Shown piece by piece: positions 1-9,160 of a stretch of 64,000 nt of DNA. Source of the stretch: Vagococcus allomyrinae. GTDB lineage: Bacteria; Bacillota; Bacilli; Lactobacillales; Vagococcaceae. Where the stretch lies: assembly GCF_017829975.1 (NCBI RefSeq), contig NZ_JAEEGA010000004.1:248001-312000 (forward strand). The letters are read 5' to 3'. The position numbers were made by a program, and so were the translations under genes. The first letter of the stretch is position 1. Every line of letters begins with the position of its first letter. Below the pieces are notes generated by a model. The model made no database searches. It saw only the letters and a program-made list of their open reading frames with translations, and was not told the origin of the DNA.

Positions 1-1287
1 ATCTGCTACTTCTATTGTTGTTCCATTCACTAATACATTTCGTTGATGAAGTTTTACGTACGTATTCTTTTTGGTTAATTCTTCAATATACCCACCTTCT
101 CCAGAAAAGTGCCCTTCCCCAGAGATATAGTTAATATTGTAATGGTCAGAATATGTTACAATTCTGTTAATATCATTCAATTGTTGTTCCAATAACAATG
201 AGAATCTATCATTGAAATATCCCCAAGAACCTGAATCTAATATGTAGACTTTTTTATTATACTCCAACTCACAATATATCCACTCTTTCAATGACTTAGA
301 TACCACAACATGATTGTCTTCATTTGTCACTCTTATTCTCACATTATCCAAAGAGAGTATCTTATCTTGATAATGCTTTATGTATTTTACTATTGAATCA
401 TCTGTCGCATCAATCCTTTGAATTGTTACTTTAAGGTTATTGGAGATATAAATTTCGAGATTGCTATTTTCCGAATAAACGTCAATACTGTTATTCTCTA
501 AATGAATCTTGCTTACATCAATTGCTATATTAATCTCATCAGTGCTATTAATTATTAATGATAGAGCTTCTTCGTCTAGTTCTGTGGTCAATTTAGATTT
601 TTTAGCCACTTTCTTTACTCGTGGTAAAATTGTTTTGGTTGACTTGCTTTTCAAAGCTGTATCAACTGCGTCAAGCAATTCAGAAATTTTATAAAAGCCT
701 TCTGTAGTATTAATGGCATAATTTTTAGGAAATGAAACACCCGTTCCACAATCAATGCTATTGCCAAACAACTCAAACTCTGGGCGACCACTAACAAATG
801 CATAACTTTCACTAGCTTTAGGAAACTCTCCTTGATCTTTTTTATAATTCATAATACCTTTCATTTTATTTTTTTGGATATAACTAACATTCTTTAGTGT
901 GATTTGCTCACTTCGAATTGTTTTTTCTGCAAATTTCAATCCAAACTCACTATCTATAAATTTCTCAGTTGTCCTAAACCCTTGTCCAAAAGAGTGAGCG
1001 TATAAGTTATTACGCGTCTTCAAAATAATAATTGCATTATATTGATGAAGTACACTTTGATTAATATTAGATTCTTCTTGTTCTGAAGATTCTACATTAA
1101 AAAAATCTATTATTTCTGAAAGCCATACAGGAGGTTTCTTCTCGTGGCTTTCAAAAAACAATCTCATTTCCAAATTAAATGTGGGCTCCTTCCTCATCCC
1201 GCCAATTTGAACATAACTACATCCTTCTATTTCTTTTATTACTTCTGAAAGTGAATTACTTCTAAATTTTGACAAAATCAACTTCAT
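1..1287 (-). CDS. DUF6119 / TIGR04141-type sporadically distributed protein (C-terminus cut by window)
   Basis: The reading frame is open from the ATG at 1287 to the window edge (429 codons), so the C-terminus is missing. The start lies one base after the helicase stop, which indicates translational coupling. The layout matches the TIGR04141/DUF6119 family as I recall it: an early segment NNLYAHSFGQGF, then FGLKFAEKTI, a segment carrying FVSGRPEFELFG, and later GTTIEVAD. Family members are usually about 500-600 residues, which fits a truncated copy. The family has no firmly established biochemical role and is scattered among mobile and defence-rich regions. Together with the upstream helicase it may form a two-gene system; this is inference. 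The family call rests on motif memory, not on a search. Confidence 0.65.
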   Translation of the reverse strand, partial: MKLILSKFRSNSLSEVIKEIEGCSYVQIGGMRKEPTFNLEMRLFFESHEKKPPVWLSEIIDFFNVESSEQEESNINQSVLHQYNAIIILKTRNNLYAHSFGQGFRTTEKFIDSEFGLKFAEKTIRSEQITLKNVSYIQKNKMKGIMNYKKDQGEFPKASESYAFVSGRPEFELFGNSIDCGTGVSFPKNYAINTTEGFYKISELLDAVDTALKSKSTKTILPRVKKVAKKSKLTTELDEEALSLIINSTDEINIAIDVSKIHLENNSIDVYSENSNLEIYISNNLKVTIQRIDATDDSIVKYIKHYQDKILSLDNVRIRVTNEDNHVVVSKSLKEWIYCELEYNKKVYILDSGSWGYFNDRFSLLLEQQLNDINRIVTYSDHYNINYISGEGHFSGEGGYIEELTKKNTYVKLHQRNVLVNGTTIEVAD

Positions 1288-1288
1288 T

Positions 1289-4200
1289 TTATTTTCTCAC
1301 TCCATTCTCTAGTCTTTCTAAATTACTATACTTCGCCACCGTCTGATAATAAGATTTATGTTTAAACCTAGAGTAATCACCAATAATGATAAACTCTTTT
1401 TTCGCACGAGTAATTGCTACATTTAACAAATTTGCCTTTTGACATGACCAGTTTGCAGCTCCCTCCGTTTTTTCGTCTGTTCCGCAAATGAAGTACACAG
1501 TATCTTCCTCTTTCCCTTGAAAAGTGTGAACAGTTCCAACGGAAGTTTTACTCCATGCTTTGACTTCTTGACTTGACACTTTTGTAAAATCAGAGGCGTG
1601 TTTATTAATATAAGCTTTTGTTTGCTCAACAACCGCTTTAAAAGGCGAAATCACATAAATATTACGCAGGTGTGACGAGTCGATAATTTGTTTTAATAAT
1701 GCTTGAGCCTGCTCCTCCACATACTGCTTATTTTTTACCTCGCCTTTTACATCAAGCCACACGATCCGCCCCTTATTAGCAGCCTCTGGCGTTGCCCCTT
1801 GTACCATTTTGCCATCATAAGAAATATCATTGGAGACATGAAACATCGGATTTAAACATCTTCGATGAACCCATAGTGGCACCCCTACTCGCTCACCATT
1901 GGGTTTCATCATTCCGTATTGATTGGCTCGGTCTGCTAAACTTTGAACAGAAGTCGTTTTACTTAGATATTTTTCTTCAAGAGCATAGGCATCTTGAACA
2001 GTTTTAAATAACGAATCTTCCAACGAGACAACGGGTTCAATTTGTGAAGGATCACCAACAGCGATCACATGCTTCGCACGCCAAATTCCACCTACTGCCG
2101 CTTGTGGCGTTGCTTGGCCAGCTTCATCGATAAAGAGATAATCCAATGAGCCCATTCCCATGCCGCGATACATATTGCCTAAACTAGCGAATGTCGTGCT
2201 AACAACTGGAATCATTAAATGGAAAATACTCCAGGATTCTCTTAACAACTCACGCTCTTCCTGATTGTTTAAATTTAACTCTCTACGACGATTAATAATC
2301 GTAAATGCTGAGAAAAAGATTGGCGCATTGGCTTGATTAAACAGCTTATGAAGCTTTAAGGCTTGAATAAAATAACTACCTCGTAAATAATTTAAACGCT
2401 TCGTCAGCCAAGGAACAGATAATTGACGCTTATCGTAATTTTCCGTTTGCCACATCTCATCATTAAATAATTGATACTCATCTTTGTCAAAATGTTCAGT
2501 TAATTCAGCAAGTCGTCCCTCACTTAAGGAGAATTCTTTGGTCAAGCTTGCTTGTTTTTGGCTAAACGTTTCTCTGTCTGATTTCAATTTTTGGCTTTGC
2601 TCTTCTGTATCCTCATTTTCATTGAGAAGGGTCAGGATTTGTTTATTATACTCTTCGATAATCGGATCGTTTTTACCTGTAACTTGTCGAAGCAGTCGCT
2701 TATACCAAGCTATTTTAGGCAAGAGTGCTTTCTTTTGGTCAATTTTAGTGATTTTGTCCTCGTTTGTCGCTATTAACTCCTCAAGTCGTTTTAACTTTTC
2801 AGCAATTAACACTAAGGCTTGAGCGTAATCTGCCAATTGTATGTTTAATTTTTCTTGTTTAACAACAGTTTCAGCATGCTCTTTAATGATGTCTTTTTCT
2901 GTGCTGATTTGTTGTTGAATATCGATAAATTTTTGGCAAGCTTGATCCCAGTTCTCTTGGACAAACCGTTCCTTTTTTAATTGATTGTACAAACTTAATT
3001 CCTCTGAGCCATCTTCCAATTGAAAATTTGTTAATAAGACATCAAATATTTTAGAGATATTCGTTTGTTTCCCTAAAGGAGCGGAAAAGAGTCCCCAATA
3101 GTTATCAAATGAATTTGTTGGTTTGCTTTTCGTTTCACCATCAAACATATAATTGACATACTCTGGAAATAAATTGACGTCTTTAATCATCTCGGAGAAA
3201 CCAATCTCATCTTCTGCAACATGATCATTTTCATGGATAATCTCTTTATTTTTAGGTAAGTCTTTGGAAATATTTTCAACCGCCCCATTGTTAGATGAGG
3301 CAACAACAATCCCAAAACCTTTGATTCTCTCAGCTAATTGATAGGTGTGAACCTTAAATCCTTTTAAATCAAAGCTACCTGTTCGTTCTTTAGCCTCAGT
3401 AGGATCGGCAAAGCTTGCCATGTTCTGAGCTCGTTCGATGATCAAATTAGCAAATACATCTTTCAAAAGCGTCGTTTTGCCTGTCCCTGGTGGGCCATTG
3501 ACAGAAAAAATATCTTTTTTTTCGTTAATGATACTATTAACCGCCACTTGTTGCATCAGTGAAAGCTTAAAGTTATTGTTGGACGGCCATCTTCCAGCGG
3601 GCAGTTTCTCAATGTCTAATAGTTGGGTAATCAAATCTCGATTTTCATCAATTGTCTTGAAGGTTTCCTCGCCATTGATATATTTTTCTAATGCTGGTGA
3701 CAGCTCCTCGCTCATCAAAACGGTCTCTAAATCAGAGACAATCAAACTGTTGACTTCGATTGGTTCATTTTTGGATGAACGATTTTGAAGTGTAAAAATT
3801 TCTCGATCTAAGAGGCTTTCTAACCCAAAATGAAGCTTAATCAACTTTTGAGTCATATCCAACGCCTCTGATGTCACTCCTTGGCTAAAAATAAGTTGCA
3901 TCTCCACTTCAAGCGTATCCAATGCACGTTGCATTGCTTTATTTAAACGCTCTAATGAGGCATTGCTAAACGACGAAGAAAAGATTTCTTTCAATAAAAA
4001 TTGGATTTTCGGAATAAAAATACTATTTTCAATGTACTTCCCTTCATCATTGATCTGGATCGACAGTGAATAGTTTAGGGATGTATCTTCATTGTATATT
4101 TCTGACTCATCTTTAAAAAATCGTCTAATAATTTCAGCCATTTGATAAGAGCGATAAATCCCAAAGTAAATAAAGCTTTTGTTGCCTTTTTTTATTTGAG

Positions 4201-4330
4201 AAAAGCTGTTTAAGCTCGTTTTGGATCCTTCAAACAATGGTTTTTGCTCATCCGAATAAGGTAGCTTTCCTGTACTTAAGTATTCAATCACTAACCAACT
4301 TTCAATAACACGCTTTGCTTGTTCTTTCAT
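1289..4330 (-). CDS. Superfamily 1 DNA/RNA helicase, AAA_11/AAA_12 (DNA2/NAM7-like)
   Basis: A 1013-residue SF1 helicase. Walker A is GPPGTGKTT at about residues 279-287. Walker B is FIDEAGQA, with D735 and E736. Motif III-like VGDPSQIEP follows, then the C-terminal motifs HTFQGKEEDTV (about 935) and LNVAITRAKKE (about 970). A long insertion rich in K, E and Q between the two RecA lobes is probably coiled coil. The first 250 residues are a family-specific N-terminal region with no motif I recognise. The ATG at 4330 is preferred over an upstream codon because AAGGAGG lies just before it. The stop is one base from the start of the DUF6119-type gene, so the two are co-translated. Such long stand-alone SF1 helicases are common in defence loci, but no nuclease domain is visible here. 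Confidence 0.85.
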   Translation of the reverse strand: MKEQAKRVIESWLVIEYLSTGKLPYSDEQKPLFEGSKTSLNSFSQIKKGNKSFIYFGIYRSYQMAEIIRRFFKDESEIYNEDTSLNYSLSIQINDEGKYIENSIFIPKIQFLLKEIFSSSFSNASLERLNKAMQRALDTLEVEMQLIFSQGVTSEALDMTQKLIKLHFGLESLLDREIFTLQNRSSKNEPIEVNSLIVSDLETVLMSEELSPALEKYINGEETFKTIDENRDLITQLLDIEKLPAGRWPSNNNFKLSLMQQVAVNSIINEKKDIFSVNGPPGTGKTTLLKDVFANLIIERAQNMASFADPTEAKERTGSFDLKGFKVHTYQLAERIKGFGIVVASSNNGAVENISKDLPKNKEIIHENDHVAEDEIGFSEMIKDVNLFPEYVNYMFDGETKSKPTNSFDNYWGLFSAPLGKQTNISKIFDVLLTNFQLEDGSEELSLYNQLKKERFVQENWDQACQKFIDIQQQISTEKDIIKEHAETVVKQEKLNIQLADYAQALVLIAEKLKRLEELIATNEDKITKIDQKKALLPKIAWYKRLLRQVTGKNDPIIEEYNKQILTLLNENEDTEEQSQKLKSDRETFSQKQASLTKEFSLSEGRLAELTEHFDKDEYQLFNDEMWQTENYDKRQLSVPWLTKRLNYLRGSYFIQALKLHKLFNQANAPIFFSAFTIINRRRELNLNNQEERELLRESWSIFHLMIPVVSTTFASLGNMYRGMGMGSLDYLFIDEAGQATPQAAVGGIWRAKHVIAVGDPSQIEPVVSLEDSLFKTVQDAYALEEKYLSKTTSVQSLADRANQYGMMKPNGERVGVPLWVHRRCLNPMFHVSNDISYDGKMVQGATPEAANKGRIVWLDVKGEVKNKQYVEEQAQALLKQIIDSSHLRNIYVISPFKAVVEQTKAYINKHASDFTKVSSQEVKAWSKTSVGTVHTFQGKEEDTVYFICGTDEKTEGAANWSCQKANLLNVAITRAKKEFIIIGDYSRFKHKSYYQTVAKYSNLERLENGVRK

Positions 4331-4449
4331 AAATCCTCCTTCATACTTGTTGTCCCTTTTCATATTTTAGTCTCATTAATAGCGGCGCACCAATCACAAT
4401 AGTTACAAAGTAAAATGTCATCTGGCGCAAATCATTGGTCTTCTTTTAT

Positions 4450-4490
4450 ACAAAAATAGTTGAGAAAACTATCTCCCAACTAAAAAGCAT
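4450..4490 (-). terminator. Rho-independent terminator after the membrane protein gene
   Basis: On the minus strand a stem TAGTTG..AGA pairs with a bulged TCT..CAACTA and is followed by TTTTTG. It lies between the stop of the 4500-5504 gene and the helicase start. This suggests that the helicase pair has its own transcription signal in 4364-4450. Confidence 0.6.
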
Positions 4491-4499
4491 TACTAGATT

Positions 4500-5504
4500 T
4501 TATTTAGTAAAAACTATATCATAAAATCCAAAATTTGACGTTCCATCAACTAATTGAATTTTTAAACTCTTGGCACTATTGACCGGAATACTAAATTTGG
4601 TTGACGGAACTTGCGAAGACAAAGCGTGTTGTTCACTTACTTCTCCATCCAAGTATACTTTCATTTTGACATCATTTAGACTGCTTGAATCAATTTTCCC
4701 AACATCAAAATCAACTTTTGAGTACGACCCATCAAGATTAAATAAAGCTATAGCACCAGTATCAGAATATTCGTTAGCATCTAAGACGAATCCACTATCA
4801 TATTCTTTTCCAGCCACTACGAACGTATCAGCGTTTTCATCATCATATTTAATGAGGCGATCTCCGTCATATAAAATTTTGCTGACCTCTTTAAAATTTA
4901 CCTTAGTAACTTTATTGACATCCTGACTTCCAATAAAAATTTTATTTTGCTCCTCATCAAACTGAACATCTTTTCCCGTTACTTCTTTGAGAATATTTTC
5001 ATGGATATATTTTTCAGAATCAATGGTCGCTAAAAAATTATTTTTTGCCTTTAAACTCAAACCATCCACAACTAACTCAGAATTAATGATTTCAGCATAT
5101 TTTTTTTCGCTTAACAAATCATTTTTTTCTTTTACTTTAGTGTTTTCTTTTTGTAATTCCACAATATTCTGAGCTAATTCTTTATTTTCTTTTTCTAAAT
5201 CCTCTGCCTGCTTTATATATTTTTCGATGTCTGGAAAAGCGACTGAAATAGCTTGTTCTGGTGCTAAAAATGTCAATCCGATAGGCATTAATGCCAAAAC
5301 AACGGTCACGACCAATTCAATCGTACTTTTGACACCTTTATCTTTTTTCTTCCAAAATAAAAAAACCAGTATTACAAGAAATACTGCAACTATACCAATA
5401 TAGATATTAACCAAATTACCCACACTCTCCTCCAGCATGTTTTCTTTTCTTAAAAATGCGATAAAAGAATATAATCGATCTAGATTATATTCTTTTATCA
5501 TCAA
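4500..5504 (-). CDS. Membrane-anchored coiled-coil protein with C-terminal NPCBM-like beta domain
   Basis: The 334-residue protein has two hydrophobic segments near the N-terminus (about 27-50 and 60-80), so the remainder is probably extracytoplasmic or tethered. A coiled coil rich in K, E and N follows (about 95-145). The last 100 residues (DSGFVLDANEY to GFYDIVF) look like the NPCBM carbohydrate-binding beta-sandwich. This is based on the pattern of a hydrophobic strand, a V-Y-LDG segment and a closing F-DIVF. The gene lies about 10 bp after a tiny SHP-like ORF on the same strand and is divergent from the rgg gene, so it is the likely Rgg target. There is no signal peptidase site. The biochemical role is unknown. 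Confidence 0.6.
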   Translation of the reverse strand: MMIKEYNLDRLYSFIAFLRKENMLEESVGNLVNIYIGIVAVFLVILVFLFWKKKDKGVKSTIELVVTVVLALMPIGLTFLAPEQAISVAFPDIEKYIKQAEDLEKENKELAQNIVELQKENTKVKEKNDLLSEKKYAEIINSELVVDGLSLKAKNNFLATIDSEKYIHENILKEVTGKDVQFDEEQNKIFIGSQDVNKVTKVNFKEVSKILYDGDRLIKYDDENADTFVVAGKEYDSGFVLDANEYSDTGAIALFNLDGSYSKVDFDVGKIDSSSLNDVKMKVYLDGEVSEQHALSSQVPSTKFSIPVNSAKSLKIQLVDGTSNFGFYDIVFTK

Positions 5505-5513
5505 AAATTAACT

Positions 5514-5552
5514 CTACCCGCCAGCTAACCAAATTAAGAATAATTCTATCAT
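5514..5552 (-). CDS. Candidate short hydrophobic peptide (SHP-like pheromone) next to rgg
   Basis: A 12-codon ORF, MIELFLIWLAGG, starts at the ATG at 5552 and stops at 5514. AGGAG lies at 5562-5566 with a 9-base spacer. The same frame is open to ATGs at 5561 (15 aa) and 5573 (19 aa, MEKEMIG...). Streptococcal SHP pheromones have a charged N-terminus and a mature end such as DILIIVGG: an acidic residue, a hydrophobic run, then GG. ELFLIWLAGG follows that plan. The ORF is divergent from an Rgg gene, the classic shp/rgg arrangement, and is followed by a membrane protein gene. Function is inferred; the peptide is shorter than most SHPs unless the 5573 start is used. Confidence 0.5.
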   Translation of the reverse strand: MIELFLIWLAGG

Positions 5553-5647
5553 CCCAATCATCTCCTTTTCCATTAATCATACTAAACTTGCAATTGTTCC
5601 GACAGGATTGTAAACTATATGCACACTACTTTTTTACGGAGGTTAAG

Positions 5648-6514
5648 ATGAAAAATATAATAGGGGACGTTTACAAACAAATCAGAATAAACAAGGGAAT
5701 TTCTCAACAAGATATCTGTCAAAATAAAATTTCTCGCACAACTTTGTCTCGCTTTGAAAACGGCAAAGTTGATGTTTCACTAACACATTTTCATTTCTTT
5801 TTAAAACAGCTCGATATCTCATATGATGAATTTGATTTCATTTTGAATGGGTATCAAGCAAATAGTAAAACAGCTATTTTCGATGCCTTTTTCTCTTTGC
5901 ATTCCAGTCTGGATACCAAAAAAATTAAAGGTATTATTAAACAATGTGAGAAGTTCTTAAAAAATGGCAACAATTGGTATATTGAAAGTATTTTAAAAAT
6001 TATGTCATCCTTTCTGCAATTAGGAGAAAACGCTCCTGACTCCATCAGTCCCTTCTCACAACAATTTGTGGAAGAAATTTGGCAACGACTATCCGCTCAA
6101 GATGAATGGTATATGATCGATTTTCGCATCATTAATTACATCTTATTCCTTTTTCCAACAGAGGTAGCCATCCAAATCGGCAACGAGGTCCTGAAAAGAA
6201 GTAGAAAATATCAACATTTTAGAGATATTGACCCTCTAAACATTTCTCTCAAACTCAATATGGCCTTATTATGTCTACAACAAGGCCAACATCTGACGGC
6301 GGCCAAAGTCGCTAATCAAGCAATCACCTCGGCTAAAAAAATAAAGCGATATGATTTTTTAATGATTGGCTTGGTTAGACACGGTATTGCGACTCAATCC
6401 AGAGATCAGATAAATGAGGGACTACTTTTAGCCAAGATTGTTAACGAAGAACATTTCAAAGAGGAGTTACAGAAGGAAGTATTGGCCTTTTTATCATCTG
6501 ATTTTATCAGCTAA
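5648..6514 (+). CDS. Rgg/GadR/MutR-family transcriptional regulator
   Basis: A 288-residue protein of the usual Rgg length. The N-terminal XRE-type HTH covers about residues 5-60 (IRINKGISQQD, RTTLSRFENGKVDVS). The remainder is an all-helical, TPR-like peptide-binding domain. The ATG at 5648 is chosen over upstream codons because GGAGG lies at 5638-5642. Rgg proteins bind short secreted and re-imported peptides and switch a nearby operon. The divergent SHP-like ORF and membrane protein gene are the likely targets. A plausible promoter is TTGCAA-17-TAAACT starting near 5588. Confidence 0.85.
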   Translation: MKNIIGDVYKQIRINKGISQQDICQNKISRTTLSRFENGKVDVSLTHFHFFLKQLDISYDEFDFILNGYQANSKTAIFDAFFSLHSSLDTKKIKGIIKQCEKFLKNGNNWYIESILKIMSSFLQLGENAPDSISPFSQQFVEEIWQRLSAQDEWYMIDFRIINYILFLFPTEVAIQIGNEVLKRSRKYQHFRDIDPLNISLKLNMALLCLQQGQHLTAAKVANQAITSAKKIKRYDFLMIGLVRHGIATQSRDQINEGLLLAKIVNEEHFKEELQKEVLAFLSSDFIS

Positions 6515-6527
6515 TTGAACTATAGAA

Positions 6528-6573
6528 AAAACCATTTAATGATTGCAAAACCTGCCAATCATTAAATGGTTTT
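6528..6573 (+). terminator. Perfect 18-bp stem-loop terminator after rgg
   Basis: The arms at 6528-6545 and 6556-6573 (AAAACCATTTAATGATTG and its complement) pair perfectly with a 10-base loop. The stem ends in TTTT. It lies 13 bp after the rgg stop and could work in both directions. Confidence 0.8.
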
Positions 6574-6640
6574 AGTATCATATTCTCAACAAACAGTCAC
6601 TTCTCAGCTTCATACTTCTATGTATGAACGACAATACTTT

Positions 6641-7615
6641 TCAAAGCTTTTTTGTCGTTCCGCCTTCGCCAAAACTTATCGGCAAGACGGTTCTTTTTTC
6701 AACTTCTTTGCCCTCAATCACGGCGATTAATAAATCGACGGCTGAATGGGCCATTTTTTCGATGGGCTGAACAATGGTTGAGACGAGATAACCTTCGCCT
6801 TCGGATATTCGTTGGCCATCAAAGCCGATCACTTGGACGTCTTCAGGCACTCTTTTTCCTAGTTTTTTTAATATTTTACAGACTTCGATGGCCATCGGGT
6901 CATTGATCGTAAAGATGCCATCGATTGTGTCGTTCTCCATTAAAAAGGCTTCAATGGTGGCCCAGCTGTCAAGTAATGGTTCTAACATATCCAGGACTTG
7001 ATACTCGATCTGTTGTTGATTACATTCGATTTCAAAGTATTTACGTCGGCTTTTGGTTTCGTTTGGCGTTTCTTGATAGCCGCCGATGTAGGCCAGGTTC
7101 TGACAGCCTCGTTTGCTTAGCTCATTAACCGCCAAGCGGCCACCGGCTGAATTGTCCGCTGTGACATAGGTAACATCCTCGGTAAAGTAGCGATCAATGC
7201 TGACAAAGGGTAAATTACTGGAGACGTAGTCATCGATATCTGAATAGGTAATCCCAATGATCCCGTCCACTTTGTTTTGGGTGACCATCTGAATATACTC
7301 TTTTTCTTTTTCGGAATTGCCACTGGAGTTACATAAGTACAATTTATAATGGTTAACTTCTAAGCGGTTTTCCACGTGAAAGGCAAATTCCGAAAAAAAT
7401 GGATGCCAGACACTTGGTAAGATTAAGGCGACGGTATTGGTTTTATTGGTTTTTAGCCCGCGAGCATAAAAATCAGGTTGATAATTTAATTCTTTGATCG
7501 CGGCTTCTACTCGTTTGCGGGTGCTATCTTTGACTGACCCGTTATTTAACACTCGCGAGACAGTTCCGACTCCCACGCCAGCGTGTTGAGCCACTTCTTT
7601 CATGGTAATTTTCAT
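6641..7615 (-). CDS. LacI-family transcriptional repressor of the GH32/importer operon
   Basis: A 324-residue LacI/GalR protein. The N-terminal HTH reads MKEVAQHAGVGVGTVSRVLN with the hinge typical of the family. A periplasmic-binding-protein-like effector domain follows (SVWHPFFSEF, DGIIGITYS, VIGFDGQRISEG). The ATG at 7615 is preferred because GAGGG lies five bases upstream. It is the last gene of the operon that runs from 12658 down to the GH32 gene. The two GAAACGTTTC palindromes at the operon promoter are its likely operators. The effector is probably a fructo-oligosaccharide, sucrose or fructose; that is inferred from context. Confidence 0.88.
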   Translation of the reverse strand: MKITMKEVAQHAGVGVGTVSRVLNNGSVKDSTRKRVEAAIKELNYQPDFYARGLKTNKTNTVALILPSVWHPFFSEFAFHVENRLEVNHYKLYLCNSSGNSEKEKEYIQMVTQNKVDGIIGITYSDIDDYVSSNLPFVSIDRYFTEDVTYVTADNSAGGRLAVNELSKRGCQNLAYIGGYQETPNETKSRRKYFEIECNQQQIEYQVLDMLEPLLDSWATIEAFLMENDTIDGIFTINDPMAIEVCKILKKLGKRVPEDVQVIGFDGQRISEGEGYLVSTIVQPIEKMAHSAVDLLIAVIEGKEVEKRTVLPISFGEGGTTKKL

Positions 7616-7667
7616 GTCATCCCTCACAGTCTATTAACTCAAGTATAAGGGAACAACTACTATTTTA

Positions 7668-9158
7668 CTAGTCAGAAATTTTTACTCGCCCGACTTCAAA
7701 GGAACCGATAACAGCCTTTTCTGACGCCACAAAGGAAATATCCTCACCCTTTTCAATTTCATAAAAAGTGCTTGTCATCGTCGCCAATCCGTTGATAAAC
7801 ACTTCGACAGAAGAGGTGTCTCTGAAAACTTCTAATACTAGTTGATTATCGATCAACGGCACTTTCACCCGGCGTTTGTTTAAGGGCTGAGCTTCTTTGC
7901 CAGTTATTTGATAGCCGCTCTTCTCCCTTGAAAGGGAAAATTCTGAGGTTGTGGCGTCATAACTGTAAATAATTCCCTCGTTTTTGGATTTAGCAAAGTG
8001 GATTTCAAAGCTGGCTGTCTGTGACAAATCGACGACTAAATGGAGATAGGTGTTATCTTTTATTAGTTTGTGAAAGGTAACGGGTTTGGCCTCAACACTG
8101 ATATTTTCGAAGCCATATAAATACTCTAACTCGCGATAATAGTCGGACACAGGCTTTTGAATTAGTCTCCCTTCCCTAACGTGCAATTCTCTTGGTAAGG
8201 TCATGGAACCAGCCCAGTGATGGCCTAACTCATGGGTGGGCATGTTGCGATCCCACATTTGCATCCAGGCGATCATCACGCGGCGGTTTTTAGCGTCTAA
8301 GGTGGTTTGAGGGGCATAAAAATCAAAACCAAAGTCCATCTCGTGAAAGGTCTCAACCTTTAATTCCCCTGTTTGCCAATTCATTTGGCCAAGACAAGCC
8401 ATGGTTGAACTGATGTTTTGATATTCTAAGCCTGCTTGTTTTATTTGAATCGGAGACAAAATCAAGACATCCTGACCGTCTAAATGAAATAAATCGGGAC
8501 ATTCCCACATGATCCCTTGGTCTTTATTTCCTTGAAGTAAAATCGAATAAAAATCCCAGGTCAGCAAATCAGCGGAGCGGTACATTAAAATTCGGCCCTC
8601 GTCTGACGCTGTTTTAGTGGCGACGACCATGTAATAAGCCTCGTCGTGCTGGATAACTTTGGGGTCTCTAAAATCATGGATATCCCCTTTATCGCCCAAG
8701 TTTTGAGCGTCGATGACTGGGTTGTTGGCACTTTTTTCAAAATGGATGCCATCGGTTGAAATTGCCAGACATTGGGTTTGATAAGTGACACCCTTTTCCA
8801 CCACATGACCGGTATAAAATAAATACAAGAGACCGTCTTTTTCAATGGCACTGCCGGAAAAGCAGCCGTCTTTGTCATAAACTTGATCAGGTGCTAAAGC
8901 CACTGGCAGTTCTTGCCAATGAATTAAGTCTTTTGATTTTGCATGCCCCCAATGCATCGGCCCCCACTGGCTGTCGTAAGGGTAGTGCTGATAAAACAAG
9001 TGGTATTCCCCTTGGAAATAGACAAAGCCATTTGGATCGTTAATCCAGCCCACTGGTGCCATTAAATGATACTGATTTCGATAACGCTGATTGACCTTTC
9101 GTTTATGTTGCTCAATATAGCGATTTGCTTGTTCTAGTAATTCACCATTGTTACTCAC
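7668..9158 (-). CDS. Glycoside hydrolase family 32 (sucrose/fructan hydrolase)
   Basis: A 496-residue GH32 enzyme without a signal peptide. The five-bladed propeller carries the nucleophile motif WINDPNG (D41), the transition-state stabiliser FRDP (D165) and the acid/base EC motif MWECPD (E219). The C-terminal beta-sandwich (about 350-490) is complete. Members hydrolyse sucrose, sucrose 6-phosphate or small fructans. The preceding genes encode an ABC importer rather than a PTS, so unphosphorylated sucrose or fructo-oligosaccharides are the likely substrates. The stop of the solute-binding protein gene is two bases before this ATG, consistent with one operon. Confidence 0.92.
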   Translation of the reverse strand: MSNNGELLEQANRYIEQHKRKVNQRYRNQYHLMAPVGWINDPNGFVYFQGEYHLFYQHYPYDSQWGPMHWGHAKSKDLIHWQELPVALAPDQVYDKDGCFSGSAIEKDGLLYLFYTGHVVEKGVTYQTQCLAISTDGIHFEKSANNPVIDAQNLGDKGDIHDFRDPKVIQHDEAYYMVVATKTASDEGRILMYRSADLLTWDFYSILLQGNKDQGIMWECPDLFHLDGQDVLILSPIQIKQAGLEYQNISSTMACLGQMNWQTGELKVETFHEMDFGFDFYAPQTTLDAKNRRVMIAWMQMWDRNMPTHELGHHWAGSMTLPRELHVREGRLIQKPVSDYYRELEYLYGFENISVEAKPVTFHKLIKDNTYLHLVVDLSQTASFEIHFAKSKNEGIIYSYDATTSEFSLSREKSGYQITGKEAQPLNKRRVKVPLIDNQLVLEVFRDTSSVEVFINGLATMTSTFYEIEKGEDISFVASEKAVIGSFEVGRVKISD

Positions 9159-9160
9159 GC

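Noticed and set aside
5460-5500. Longer frame of the SHP-like region in another phase (MINGKGDDWDD...)
   Set aside because: It has no ribosome site before its ATG at 5580 and lacks the hydrophobic character of pheromones.
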